A stretch of DNA of 64,000 nucleotides from DDH964 sp963763205. Lineage in GTDB: Bacteria > Desulfobacterota > Desulfuromonadia > Desulfuromonadales > DDH964. Position numbers and translations under genes: made by a program. Under the pieces are notes generated by a model, which ran no database searches, was not told where the DNA came from, and was given only the letters and a program-made list of their open reading frames with translations. The stretch is from positions 1 through 64,000 of the forward strand of contig CAVXNQ010000002.1 in NCBI GenBank assembly GCA_963763205.1, written 5' to 3'. This document shows, piece by piece, positions 1 through 9,056 of this stretch; positions within the stretch are counted from its first letter, which is position 1, and each line of letters starts with the position of its first letter.

Positions 1-140
1 CGGTGCCATCGGCCCGGCAGATCCCGCAGCTCTTTCTTTCGAGAATGTCCGAAACTCTATCCTGAATCCACGACAGACCTCGGCGTTTCTGGCTATCGAA
101 ACAGTTATGACGTGGCACGCGAGTCGGAAAGGCTGCCATC
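1..140 (-). CDS. possible partial ORF overlapping the antitoxin stop
   Basis: An ATG at 140-138 overlaps the antitoxin stop codon in a TGATG arrangement. The frame then stays open for 46 codons to the window edge and contains three Cys residues. Such overlap is typical of translationally coupled genes, so this could be a third gene of the toxin-antitoxin operon. It has no ribosome binding site of its own beyond the coupled position. I do not recognise the product, and an open frame this short could be chance. Confidence 0.25.
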
Positions 141-417
141 ACTTCGTCGAGTGAAGTGTCTCATCCACCTTTTCAGCCAACAGGATTTTCAACAGCGATT
201 GGTAGGGAACATCTCGCTTGTGGGCGAGGACCTTCAGCTTCTCGATCAGCGATTCTGGCAGGCGCACGGAGATAGTGCGTGTCGTCGGTCTAAGATTGGG
301 GAATACCACCTCCCCGGCTGTACTGAAGTCAACGAACTCGACGGCGTCGTGCATTACCCAGAACGCCCGCTCGTCGTCTTCATTCTTGAATTTTGGCACC
401 TTTTTTAATGCGGTCAC
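139..417 (-). CDS. BrnA-type ribbon-helix-helix antitoxin
   Basis: This 92-residue protein has an acidic N-terminal half and a C-terminal ribbon-helix-helix segment (around residues 48-88) containing the pattern ISVRLPESLIEKLKVLA. It resembles the CopG-like antitoxins that pair with BrnT toxins; they bind the toxin and the operon promoter. The start is a GTG at 417, preceded by GGAGG at suitable spacing, and it lies inside the 3' end of the toxin gene with a 38-base overlap. Toxin-first order with a downstream RHH antitoxin is the known BrnTA layout. The family call is firm; the exact subfamily (BrnA or COG5304) is less so. Confidence 0.8.
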   Translation of the reverse strand: MTALKKVPKFKNEDDERAFWVMHDAVEFVDFSTAGEVVFPNLRPTTRTISVRLPESLIEKLKVLAHKRDVPYQSLLKILLAEKVDETLHSTK

Positions 418-700
418 GGTATACCTCCAGTTCCCTGTTTGTCATGTCCCGGGCGGTGATTACTCGGATTCTCTCTCCCCGTATGGTGAAAGCGACGAAT
501 AGCGGTCTTGCCCCATCGGTTCTTCCCAAGGCGAAGAAACGATGCTCGTCTGTAGAATGGGCCGGATCGGGCCTGACCACGAGCGGGTTGTTGAAAAAGA
601 CCTCTTCGCTCTCAAGATTGGAGACGCGGTGCTTCTCCCAGATCTTTTCACGATTGCCTTCATCCCAATCAAAGGCGGTGATGCCGTCGAACACCCCCAT
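380..700 (-). CDS. brnT: BrnT family ribonuclease toxin
   Basis: This 106-residue protein matches the BrnT (DUF497) fold in length and motifs: an N-terminal FDWDEGN segment, a central HRFFALGRTDG strand and the C-terminal IRVITARDM followed by a Tyr-Arg pair. BrnT toxins are RelE-like ribonucleases that block translation until bound by the RHH antitoxin. The ATG at 700 has a strong GGAGG five bases upstream. A 21-bp palindrome lies directly upstream of that site, as expected for autoregulation by the toxin-antitoxin complex. Confidence 0.85.
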   Translation of the reverse strand: MGVFDGITAFDWDEGNREKIWEKHRVSNLESEEVFFNNPLVVRPDPAHSTDEHRFFALGRTDGARPLFVAFTIRGERIRVITARDMTNRELEVYRDRIKKGAKIQE

Positions 701-710
701 GTGGCCCTCC

Positions 711-731
711 TGTATATGTCTATTATGTACA
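711..731 (-). promoter_or_regulatory. candidate BrnTA operator palindrome
   Basis: On the minus strand the sequence reads TGTACAT, seven bases, then ATATACA, an inverted repeat with one mismatch between its 7-base arms. It abuts the toxin gene's Shine-Dalgarno. RHH antitoxins commonly bind such palindromes over their own promoter. Binding by this antitoxin is inference. Confidence 0.5.
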
Positions 732-1103
732 CATGGATTTCTCGGCAGTCAAGTGCGCCGCTCACGCACCCGTTGCCGGTTGTTTACCGGACACTTCTCA
801 ATGATCTGCCTACTCTGCTCGGAAGTGCGGCCTTGTAGCCTTTTACGTGCCTGTGATGAAAAGGACCCCGCTGGAGCAGGGTGCTGGCGCTTGTGGGGCC
901 GAGAGGGAGAGGGGCCGGCCCGCAGGGGCAGGGTGTTTGTGCGTCATGGGGGTGGAGCGGGGTGGTCTGGGCATCTGGATGAACAGACTCTTCGGCCTAT
1001 TCAATCTGATATTCGATAAAAAATATATCTTTAATTTACTGTTTTTATTGCCAATTTTCAGAACCGTCCCCAGAACATCTGCAACTGGTTGATTTCGTCC
1101 GAC

Positions 1104-1142
1104 CCCATGCTCCTGCCCATGCTCCTGTGCCCCATGCTCCTG
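1104..1142. repeat. three copies of a 12-bp repeat
   Basis: CCCATGCTCCTG occurs at 1104-1115, 1116-1127 and, after three extra bases, 1131-1142. No function can be assigned. Confidence 0.8.
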
Positions 1143-1186
1143 CACAAAAAAGTGGCGCGGCAAGACCCCCATGGGCACTACTCATT

Positions 1187-1201
1187 AACCGGACAGTAGT
1201 G
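1187..1201 (+). repeat. AACCGGACAGTAGTG motif, inverted copy at 18772-18786
   Basis: The 15-mer AACCGGACAGTAGTG sits just beyond the 3' end of the AT-rich DUF2845 gene. Its exact reverse complement lies at 18772-18786 at the 5' end of the AT-rich phosphoethanolamine-transferase-like gene. Here it also forms a wider inverted repeat, CACTACT at 1176-1182 against AGTAGTG at 1195-1201. It may be the end of a mobile unit. Confidence 0.45.
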
Positions 1202-1212
1202 TTTTTCCATAT

Positions 1213-1817
1213 TTATTGCCGATCACCTTCATCGATTTGAACAAGTCGCCCATTCTTAAATGTCAAAATCAATAAAAACTTCCCTGGCCCAGGGCTATAC
1301 GTCCATTGTTCAACCTTGACTTCTTTTAATATGCGTTTCCCGCTTTCGTCGGATATTCGTGCTTTTTCTAAAGAAACTATTTCTTTTGTTATCGGTTCAC
1401 CATAAATTCTCAATACATTCGCTTGAGTATCCCCAATTGAGAAATGAAAATCCTTTTTATATTCCTCGGTGGGGTTAACCCTCTCTCCATCTTCAATACT
1501 AATGTGTCTTCCCCCATAAAGGTTAATATTTTTAATAATTGATTATTTCCTTGGTTGTAAGTCCATTGCTCTTCTATACCAGTGTTGCTGATTGCATCAC
1601 TTTTGTTGGTATTTCTTGTCATTTCGAAAGAAATTAAATTTTCAAAAAATGGTTTTCCGCATTTTAGAAGAACTTCTGCCTTAGTATCACCAATGGAAAC
1701 CAATTTATCACCGCATCTCATTGCATCTGAATTCGAAGACAAAAGAGAAAACATAATTACAACAATTACTTGTAAACTTATTAAAGTTATCTTCATATTT
1801 TTCTCCAAGTTAACCAT
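1213..1817 (-). pseudogene. DUF2845-type secreted protein, one frameshift
   Basis: The upstream part (from 1817) encodes a signal peptide followed by MRCGDKLVSIGDTKAEVL and the EQWTYN strand typical of DUF2845. The frame then breaks. In the next frame the protein continues as an internal repeat, FHFSIGDTQANVLRIYGEP, then VEQWTYSPGP and an ILTFKNGRL end, stopping at 1213. The break is at about 1511-1520, beside a run of five C (plus strand). Restoring one base joins two DUF2845-like units, so the intact gene would encode about 200 residues. The gene is markedly AT-rich against its surroundings, which suggests transfer. The function of DUF2845 proteins is unknown; they are predicted to be exported. 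Confidence 0.7.
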
Positions 1818-2131
1818 GAAGAATTGTTATTATTAGGAGCATTAATACTGCAAAAAACCACAAAAACCATTCTTTGGATGGCACACACTCGGGGTCGGAC
1901 CAAGACAACCCATTGATATTCAAGATAACCTTGTCAAAAAACAGCCATCATTTGGCGCTATGGGTCGATTTTCAGGGCCGAAATTCAGCTTATAGATCTT
2001 CTGTTGTTCATTACTTTCCTTTCGCCAGCTTATGGGATCAGATTTTGGTTTCAAACCTTCCCAACCGCCATCGCTCAACCCAGCCCGGAGAATCCCGAAT
2101 AAACACCTCCCCCGCACCAACTGCCAGACAA
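1818..2131. other. intergenic region, nothing recognised
   Basis: This 314-base stretch separates the DUF2845 gene from the acetyltransferase gene. I found no gene, hairpin with a T-run, or clear regulatory motif in it. Confidence 0.5.
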
Positions 2132-2404
2132 TCAAAGCAGACTCTCGTACTCCTGGTGCCGTTCGATGTAACTGCGGACAAAGGGACATTGCGGGACGAC
2201 CTTCAGACCCTCTGCCTTCGCATACTCCAGGGCCGCCTTGACCACTTTGCCGCCAATCCCCTGCCCCTCAAGGGAGGACGGGACTCCGGTATGCACCAGG
2301 GTCAGGGTGCCGTCCTTCAGTTCGTAGTCGAGGACGGCCGTGGCACCGCCCACCGTGGTCTCGAAGCGGTTTGCCGAGGTATTGTTCGTCACCTTGATAT
2401 CCAT
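2132..2404 (-). CDS. small GNAT-family N-acetyltransferase (YjdJ-like)
   Basis: The start is placed at the ATG at 2404, which has AAAGGA six bases upstream; an in-frame ATG further upstream lacks one. The 90-residue product has the compact layout of COG2388 acetyltransferases: an N-terminal sheet (FETTVGGATAVLDYEL), then the acetyl-CoA binding loop PSSLEGQGIGGKVVKAAL, and the C-terminal VVPQCPFVRSYIERH with a Cys. These proteins transfer acetyl groups from acetyl-CoA; the natural substrate is generally unknown. It appears monocistronic. Confidence 0.85.
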   Translation of the reverse strand: MDIKVTNNTSANRFETTVGGATAVLDYELKDGTLTLVHTGVPSSLEGQGIGGKVVKAALEYAKAEGLKVVPQCPFVRSYIERHQEYESLL

Positions 2405-2824
2405 GGTTTGTCCTTTCCGCATCTGCCCTGCCGGCCGGAGACGCAAAAACCGTCCCCGGAGTTCTCTCCAGCAGGACGGCTCAGATTTCCGGCAGCAATT
2501 TTCCCCTCACTACCAACACTCCTTCCACAAAAACAACAACAGTCCATAGGAAACGACCTCCATTAGTTAGCGGAAATCGCCAATCATTGTCAAGGAAACT
2601 CCTCCAATCTCCAAGCCACCCGACACCAAAGCCCCGCCGCTTCTACCGATGATGAATTGAGGACGACCGGGCTCCCCGCAAATCCAGGCGGTTCCTCGTC
2701 GATTTTTCGTGTCATTTCTGCTTTTTACCCATCCCCAGACAACGAAAATACTGGCATACTAGCACCTTGCATACGGCCGCCATTTCCCGGCCGCCATTCC
2801 ATCGACTGGAAAGGAGTCACGAAC

Positions 2825-3940
2825 ATGCGCACCCCCATCAGACGCACCCTTCTCCCGCTCCTGGCCGCCCTCGGCCTGCTCCTCGCCGGCTGCAGCCAGC
2901 AGCAGGCGCCGGAAACGGCCGCGAAAAACCCGGCCCCGGCCAAGAAGGTCTACGCCTGGAAACTGGCCATGACCTGGCCGACCAACTTCCCGATTTTCAG
3001 CGACGCGGTCAACCACTTCGCCGAGACCGTCAAGACCATGTCCGACGGCCAGCTGGTCATCCAGATCGACTCGGCCAGCAAGACCAAGGCCCCCTTCGGC
3101 GTCCTCGACATGGTCAACAACGGCGAATACCAGATGGGGCACAGCGCCTCCTACTACTGGAAGGGGACCGAGCCGAGCACCATGTTCTTCACCACCATGC
3201 CCTTCGGCATGACCGCCCCCGAGCAGTACGCCTGGTTCTACTACGGCGGCGGCATGGAGCTGATGCAGAAGGTCTACGCCAAGCACGGCGTCTACTCCTT
3301 CCCGGGCGGCAACACCGGCGTGCAGATGGGGGGCTGGTTCCGCAAGGAGATCAAGAGCCTCGACGACCTCAAGGGACTGAAAATGCGCATCCCCGGCTTC
3401 GCCGGCGAGGTTCTCTCGCAGCTCGGCGTGGTCGTCACCAACATCGCCCCGGGGGAGCTCTACACCTCTCTGGAGCGTGGCAACATCGACGCCCTGGAAT
3501 GGGTCGGGCCGGCCCTCGACCTCAAAATGGGCTTCCAGAAGATCGCCCCCTACTACTACACCGGCTGGCACGAGCCGGCGGCCGAGCTGCAGTTTATGGT
3601 CAACCGCAAGGCCTTCGACGAGCTGCCCAAGAATCTCCAGGAGATCCTGGTCACCGCCATGAAAGCCGAGGCCCTCGATTCCTACGCCCACATGTACAAC
3701 GACAACGCCGCCGGCCTCGCCTCGCTGCACACCGACTACCCCGAGGTCAAGATCCGGACCTTCCCGCCGGCGATCCTCGACGCTTTGAAGGCGGCCAACC
3801 AGAAGCTGCTCGCCGAGAACGCGGCCAAGGATCCGCTGTTCAAGGAGGTCCTCGATTCCCAGCGCGCCTACCTGGCCAAGGTCCGTCCCTGGTCGATCAT
3901 CTCGGACTATGCCTACCTGAAGGACAACCAGGGGAACTGA
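2825..3940 (+). CDS. TRAP transporter substrate-binding lipoprotein, DctP family
   Basis: The start is the ATG at 2825, with AAAGGAG eight bases upstream. The 371-residue product begins with a lipoprotein signal (lipobox LLAG before Cys) and continues as a DctP/TakP-like periplasmic binding protein (PF03480), recognisable by QMGHSASYYWKG, LKGLKMRIPGFAGEVL and LERGNIDALEWVGPALD. Such proteins deliver carboxylates or oxo-acids to a DctQ/DctM membrane pair. No DctQM genes are nearby, so it is an orphan here and must work with a distant membrane component or as a sensor. A terminator hairpin follows the stop. Confidence 0.9.
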   Translation: MRTPIRRTLLPLLAALGLLLAGCSQQQAPETAAKNPAPAKKVYAWKLAMTWPTNFPIFSDAVNHFAETVKTMSDGQLVIQIDSASKTKAPFGVLDMVNNGEYQMGHSASYYWKGTEPSTMFFTTMPFGMTAPEQYAWFYYGGGMELMQKVYAKHGVYSFPGGNTGVQMGGWFRKEIKSLDDLKGLKMRIPGFAGEVLSQLGVVVTNIAPGELYTSLERGNIDALEWVGPALDLKMGFQKIAPYYYTGWHEPAAELQFMVNRKAFDELPKNLQEILVTAMKAEALDSYAHMYNDNAAGLASLHTDYPEVKIRTFPPAILDALKAANQKLLAENAAKDPLFKEVLDSQRAYLAKVRPWSIISDYAYLKDNQGN

Positions 3941-3965
3941 AAGCCGGCACGGCCACCAATGAACA

Positions 3966-4006
3966 GAGCGGGGGACAGGACCACAGATCCTGCCTCCCGC
4001 TCTTTT
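3966..4006 (+). terminator. intrinsic terminator after the TRAP binding protein
   Basis: A stem of GAGCGGGGGACAGGA against TCCTGCCTCCCGCTC (one bulge) is followed by TTTT, 26 bases after the stop codon. Confidence 0.8.
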
Positions 4007-4137
4007 CGGCTGGGAAAAAGGTCGCCGGTGGCCGGCACCGGGGCGGAAGAATTTTCCCGACCCCGGGGACCAGTCTGCTACTCTGAAGCGGGGCGCCTGT
4101 GTCCCCGAAAAATCCCGCCGGGGTTGAGGAAGAGGAG

Positions 4138-5730
4138 ATGACCGCAACGTTGAAGCTGGAAATCATTTTTGCCGACCGGGTGGGGATCGTCGCCAATATC
4201 GCCACCCTGATGGCCGAGCAGGCGGCCAACATCATTTCGATGGAGGTCGAAGTCCGCCAGGACCAGGCCATCGTCTACCTCGAGGCCGAAACCGCCGCCA
4301 GCCTGAATCAGCAGGAGCTGCTCGCCTGCCTGCGGACCATCCCCAACCTGCAGGAAATCACCGTGATTCAGACCTTGCCCCAGGAGAAGCGGGAAAAACG
4401 CTTCCAGGTGGTGCTCGACAGCATCAGCGACGGCATCCTGGCCATCGACGAGGCCGGCACGATCACCGCCGTCAACCGGGTGGCCGGAGAGATGCTCGAC
4501 TGTGACCCGCAGCAGGCGATCGGCCGGGAACTCCGCCAGTTGGAACTCGCCGATCCGAGCCTGCTGGAGGGCCTGGCCGGCAAAACCTTCCATAACCAGA
4601 AACGCAACCTGATCAGCAAACGCGGCCGTTTCCAGTTCCTCGCCAGCAGCCGCACCATCCAGGATTCCCGGGGCCGCATCGTCGGCGCGGTCGAGATCAT
4701 GAAGGACCTGCAGGAGATCCGGGAACTGGCCAATGCTGTCAGCCAATCGGCGCAGATCACCTTCAGCGACATGATCGGCCAGAGCCCGGCAATCCAGGCG
4801 GCCATCGCCTTCGCCCAGAAGATCGCCCGGGCCGACGCCACGGTTTCCATCCGCGGCGAGAGCGGCACCGGCAAGGAACTCTTCGCCAGTGCCATCCACG
4901 TCGAAAGCGGCCGCGGCGGCCTTTTCGTGCCCCTCAACTGTGCGGCGTTGCCGGAAGCGCTGTTGGAGAGCGAGCTGTTCGGTTATGTCGGCGGGGCCTT
5001 CTCCGGGGCCAAGAAAGAGGGCAAGGCCGGCCTGTTTGAAGTGGCCCACCAGGGGACGCTGTTTCTCGACGAGATCGCCGAGATGCCGCTCAGCCTCCAG
5101 GCCAAGATGCTGCGGGTCTTGCAGGAGGGGATGGTACGCCGGATCGGCGGCAGCCGCGAGACGCCCGTCGACGTGCGGATCATCACCGCCACCAACAAGG
5201 ACCTGGAACGGCTGGTCGAAGAGCACCTGTTTCGGGAGGATCTCTACTACCGGATCAACGTCTTTCCCATCCACCTGCCGCCGCTCAGGGCGCGGGGCGA
5301 GGATATCCCGGTGCTGGCCGAGCACTTCCTGTTTCAATTCAACGCCAGGCTGGGCAAAACCGCCCAGGCCCTGACGCCGGCCGCCCTGGAAAAGCTGCGC
5401 CGCCACAGTTGGCCGGGCAATGTGCGGGAACTTCGCAACGTCATCGAACGCGCCGCCATCCTCTGCGCTACCGAGCGGATCGACAAGGACTGCATCCTGT
5501 TCGGGGCCGAAATTGGCGCGGCGATGAAGGGGCTGGGCGCCCCGGCAGCGGAGCGCCTGACAACCGGAGCCTCCTTGGCGGAACTGGTCGCGGGGTACGA
5601 AAAGCAGATCCTCATCGAGGCATTGGGAAAGTCCCGCAGTGTCCGGAAGGTCGCCAGGCAACTGGGGGTTTCCCATACCACCCTGCTCAACAAGATCAAG
5701 CGCCACCGGATCGACCTGGAACGGAAGTGA
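4138..5730 (+). CDS. TyrR-like sigma-54-dependent activator (ACT-PAS-AAA+-HTH)
   Basis: This 530-residue regulator starts at the ATG at 4138 behind a GAGGAAGAGGAG tract. It has an N-terminal ACT domain (about 1-75), a PAS domain (about 88-190), a sigma-54 AAA+ domain (about 210-445) and a Fis-type HTH (about 495-525). Walker A is GESGTGKE (240-247), the sigma-54 contact loop reads GAFSGA (286-291) with Ser replacing the usual Thr, and Walker B is FLDE. E. coli TyrR lacks this loop, so the protein is more like PhhR-type true activators. ACT domains bind amino acids. It lies just upstream of the alanine genes, with paired palindromes and a -24/-12 promoter in between, and so probably controls them. 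The inducer is unknown. Confidence 0.88.
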   Translation: MTATLKLEIIFADRVGIVANIATLMAEQAANIISMEVEVRQDQAIVYLEAETAASLNQQELLACLRTIPNLQEITVIQTLPQEKREKRFQVVLDSISDGILAIDEAGTITAVNRVAGEMLDCDPQQAIGRELRQLELADPSLLEGLAGKTFHNQKRNLISKRGRFQFLASSRTIQDSRGRIVGAVEIMKDLQEIRELANAVSQSAQITFSDMIGQSPAIQAAIAFAQKIARADATVSIRGESGTGKELFASAIHVESGRGGLFVPLNCAALPEALLESELFGYVGGAFSGAKKEGKAGLFEVAHQGTLFLDEIAEMPLSLQAKMLRVLQEGMVRRIGGSRETPVDVRIITATNKDLERLVEEHLFREDLYYRINVFPIHLPPLRARGEDIPVLAEHFLFQFNARLGKTAQALTPAALEKLRRHSWPGNVRELRNVIERAAILCATERIDKDCILFGAEIGAAMKGLGAPAAERLTTGASLAELVAGYEKQILIEALGKSRSVRKVARQLGVSHTTLLNKIKRHRIDLERK

Positions 5731-5807
5731 CTTGGCGGCCGGGCCATGCCTGGTTCAGGGGTGGTCAGGCGGGTGCGACAAACGGCGGAATCCTTGCTCA
5801 AGGCAAG

Positions 5808-5844
5808 TGGAAACATTTCATTCCAATGGAACGAATTCTTTCCA
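5808..5844 (+). promoter_or_regulatory. paired 18-bp palindromes, candidate activator binding sites
   Basis: Two 18-bp inverted repeats lie almost back to back: TGGAAACATTTCATTCCA at 5808-5825 and TGGAACGAATTCTTTCCA at 5827-5844. Both fit TGGAA-N8-TTCCA. This is the size and symmetry of a TyrR box (TGTAAA-N6-TTTACA). They sit between the regulator gene and ald, about 290 bases upstream of the -24/-12 promoter, a normal enhancer distance for AAA+ activators. Confidence 0.7.
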
Positions 5845-6107
5845 TTTGTTAAAATAAACCGCCAATGCGGATAGTTACAGGTTCTTTTCGGGACGGAATG
5901 GCACGATTTATTGCCAATCCCCACCCCTTCTGCACCGTCCAAAACCCCCTCTCTCCCCCCTTTCCTTTCCCGGAAAAAATAAAAATCACGCCCCGGCCGA
6001 AGCTTCCGAGTGAACGCTAAACGCCCGAAAGAACAACGTTCCGAACAATTCAAAACATGTTTCCCAATACCTCTCCCTGCGCATTATTCTCCGGACCGCC
6101 TCGCCCC

Positions 6108-6123
6108 TGGCAAGCCATTTGCT
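6108..6123 (+). promoter_or_regulatory. sigma-54 (-24/-12) promoter of the alanine operon
   Basis: TGGCAAGCCATTTGCT matches the consensus TGGCACG-N4-TTGCW except for one base, with the required GG-N10-GC spacing. It lies 87 bases upstream of the ald start codon and downstream of the paired palindromes. Confidence 0.75.
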
Positions 6124-6210
6124 CTACAGGTCGACAATAGAACGCCGTTAATTTCTGTCTCCGGCGTCGCCCCAACCATTCCTGTTCACCACCAGCAAAG
6201 GAGAAACACC

Positions 6211-7375
6211 ATGATCGTCGGCATCCTGAAGGAAATCAAAACCGCTGAAAACCGGGTCTGCATGACCCCGGCCGGAGTCGAAGTGATGACGGCCAACGGC
6301 CACAGCGTACTGGTGGAAGCAAGGCCGGCGTCGGCAGCGGCTTCACCGACGACGCCTACGCCGCAGCGGGGGCCGAACTGGTCGCCCACTCCGGCGGAGA
6401 TTTTCGCCCGTGCCGACATGGTCATGCATGTCAAGGAACCGCAGGCCGAGCGAGTACGACCTGATCCGTCCCGGCCAGATCGTCTTCACCTATTTCCATT
6501 TCGCCGCCTGCGAAGAACTGACCCGGGCGATGCTCAAGAGCCGGGCCATCGCCATCGCCTACGAGACCATCACCGGCCCCGCCAACTCACTGCCGCTGCT
6601 TACCCCGATGAGCGAGGTCGCCGGCCGCATGGCCGCCCAGCAGGCCGCCAAGTACTCGGAACGGGCCCAGGGGGGACGCGGCATCCTGCTCGGCGGCGTT
6701 CCCGGCGTGCCGCCGGCGGCGGTGCTGGTGATCGGTGGCGGGGTGGTCGGCACCCACGCGGCGCAGATGGCCTGCGGCCTCGGCGCCAAGGTCTACCTGC
6801 TCGACACCAACCTCGACCGCCTGCGGCACCTCTCCGAAGTGATGCCGAAAAACTGTTTTCCGATGATGTCGTCGCCGGCCACCATCCGCGAACTGGTCAA
6901 AGAGGCCGACGTGGTGATCGGCGCGGTGCTGGTCCACGGCGCCAAGGCGCCCAAGCTGATGACCCAGGACATGCTCGAAACCATGAAACCGGGAGCGGTG
7001 CTGGTCGACGTCGCGATCGATCAGGGGGGATGCTTCGAGACCTCCCGTCCGACCACCCACGAAGCGCCGACTTACCGCGTGGGCGGGGTGCTCCACTACT
7101 GCGTGGCCAACATGCCCGGAGCGGTGCCGCTGACCTCGACGGTGGCCCTGACCAACGCCACCCTCCCCTACGCGGTGGCCATTGCCAACCAGGGGTGGCG
7201 GCAGGTGGCGAAAGACCATGCCGGAATCAAGGAGGGGATCAACATCGCCGACGGCAAGGTCACCTACCGGAGCGTCGCCGAGGCTTTCGACCTTGAGTAC
7301 ACCCCGGTCGATGAGGCCCTGAAACCCAGGGTCGCGGCGGCGGAGACCACTCCCCGCGAAGCGGTTCACGGTTGA
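6211..7375 (+). CDS. ald: alanine dehydrogenase, three frameshifts
   Basis: The gene begins MIVGILKEIKTAENRVCMTP at 6211 behind AAAGGAG and ends at 7375. Alanine dehydrogenase catalyses NAD-dependent deamination of L-alanine to pyruvate and ammonia. The Rossmann motif VIGGGVVGTHAA, the NAD/substrate segment ETITGPANSLPLLTPMSEVA and the C-terminal HYCVANMPGAVPLTST are all present. The reading frame breaks at about 6319-6324, 6391-6396 and 6450-6452 (one deletion, two insertions), yet the protein is readable across all three by switching frames. The repaired length of about 388 residues is near the normal 370. The other 85% of the gene is intact, so sequencing error is likely. It is first in an operon with alsT and is probably driven by the -24/-12 promoter upstream. 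Confidence 0.85.
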
Positions 7376-7553
7376 TCCTGCCCGGTGGGTCGGCGCGGGA
7401 GATGTCTACTCGGGGCTCCCGCACCCGCATCCGCCCGGCGGCCCTTTACGGTCGCCGGGCGGGTGCGAACTTCGATCCCAGCGCCAGGGGAGCACCTGCC
7501 GGGGAGCCTTGCCGCTGCCGGCCTGGTCCCTCCAACCCCAAAAGGAGACAATC

Positions 7554-8950
7554 ATGGAACAGTTTATGACAACATTAACCGCCTGGTTCAACCTCGCCAG
7601 CGGCTGGGTCTGGGGGCTGCCGCTGCTGGTCCTGCTGGTGGGAACGGGGCTGTGGCTGACCTTCATCCTGCGCGGCCTGCAGTTTACCAAGCTCGCCCAC
7701 GCCCTCTACCTGGGGCTGATCAAGCGCAAGGAACAGAGCGACGAACCGGGGGATATCTCCCATTTCCAGGCGCTGATGACGGCCCTGTCGGCCACCGTCG
7801 GCACCGGCAACATCGCCGGCGTCGCCACGGCCATCGCCATCGGCGGGCCGGGCGCCCTCTTCTGGATGTGGGTCACCGGCCTGGTCGGCATGGCCACCAA
7901 GTACGCCGAAGCGGTGCTGGCGGTCAAATACCGGGTGAAGGACAAGTTCGGCAACATGTGCGGCGGGCCGATGTACTACATCGAGCATGGTCTGGGCAAG
8001 AAGTGGCTGGCGTCCTGTTTTGCCTTTTCGCCGCCGTCGCCGCCTTCGGCATCGGCAACATGGTGCAGTCCAACTCGGTGGCGGCCGCGGTCCAGGCCTC
8101 TTTTCATGTCCCGGCAGCCGTCACCGGCGTGATCCTGGCCGTGGCCACCGGGCGGTGATCATCGGCGGCATCAAGAGCATCGGCCGGGTGACCGGCGTTC
8201 TGGTTCCGGTCATGATCCTCTTTTACATCCTCGGCTGCCCTGGTCGTGCTGGTCCTGCACTTCGACCTGATTCCCGGCGCCCTGGCACTGATTGTCGACA
8301 AGGCCTTCACGCCGACCGCCGCCACCGGCGGCTTTGCCGGCTCCGGGGTCATGCTGGCGATGCGCATGGGCGTCGCCCGCGGCGTCTTTTCCAACGAATC
8401 GGGCCTGGGCAGCGCACCGATCGCCGCAGCCGCGGCCAAGACCAAGCATCCCGTCACCCAGGCCCTGGTCTCCATGACCCAGACTTTCATCGACACCATC
8501 GTCGTCTGCACCATGACCGGCCTGGTGATCGTCCTCTCCGGCGCCTGGAGCAGCGGCACCAACGGCGCCGAGTTGACCTCGGTCGCCTTCCAAAGCGGCC
8601 TGCCGGGCCAGTGGGGCAACCTGATCGTCACCATCGGCCTGATCCTCTTCGCCTATTCGACCATTATCGGCTGGTGCTATTACGGCGAAAAGTCCATCGA
8701 ATATCTCTGGGGGGAAAAGGTCATCAAGCCCTACCGAATGGCCTGGGTGCTCTTCGTCGGTATCGGCGCCTTTTTGCGGCTCGACCTGGTGTGGGCCATG
8801 TCCGACGTCTTCAACGGCCTGATGGCCTTCCCCAACCTGGTCGCCTTGCTGGCCTTGTCGCCGGTGGTGGCCCGGGAAACCCGCAACTATTTCGCTGCCG
8901 ATTCGAGTCCGGTGGCGGTCCTGCCGGCAGCCCTGGAGGCCCGGGACTAG
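7554..8950 (+). CDS. alsT: sodium/alanine symporter (AGCS family), three frameshifts
   Basis: The start at 7554 has AAAGGAG upstream. The product is a multi-pass inner-membrane amino-acid:Na+ symporter of about 465 residues once frames are joined. Its signatures are LSATVGTGNIAGVATAIAIG in the N-terminal third and TGGFAGSGVMLAMRMGVARG followed by SNESGLGSAP in the middle. The frame shifts at about 8010-8018, 8148-8156 and 8232-8240, with conserved transporter sequence on both sides of each. It follows ald by 178 bases and precedes alr, giving a complete alanine uptake and conversion set. Substrate could be alanine or glycine; the neighbours favour alanine. Confidence 0.85.
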
Positions 8951-9056
8951 GACACCACCGCTACGGCGAACGCAGCAGGAACCGGCGTTCGTGTTTGATC
9001 GGGGCCCGGGCCGGCGCAGATGCGGCGGCCCGGGCCGTCTATAGGAGCGGAGCTTC

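Larger units (their letters stand above)
732..1212. other. intergenic region, no credible gene
   Basis: I see no gene here. Frames that stay open are low-complexity and lack ribosome binding sites. The stretch holds the short tandem repeat at 1104-1142, an AT-rich patch near 1015-1050, and the palindromic motif around 1176-1201. Confidence 0.6.

Noticed and set aside
1104..1142. Short direct repeats as a CRISPR array.
   Set aside because: Units are 12 bp with almost no spacers, and there are no cas genes in the window.
843..1178. A 111-codon minus-strand frame.
   Set aside because: It reads through the tandem repeat (QEHGAQEHGQEHG) and AT-rich noncoding DNA, with no ribosome binding site or family match.
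1874..2566. A 230-codon plus-strand frame overlapping the acetyltransferase gene.
   Set aside because: The GNAT gene on the other strand has a clear family match and ribosome binding site. This frame has low-complexity composition and no start signal.
5899..5914. TGGCACGATTTATTGC as a second sigma-54 promoter.
   Set aside because: The -24 half is perfect, but the GG-GC spacing is 11 instead of the required 10. The site at 6108-6123 has correct spacing and lies closer to ald.
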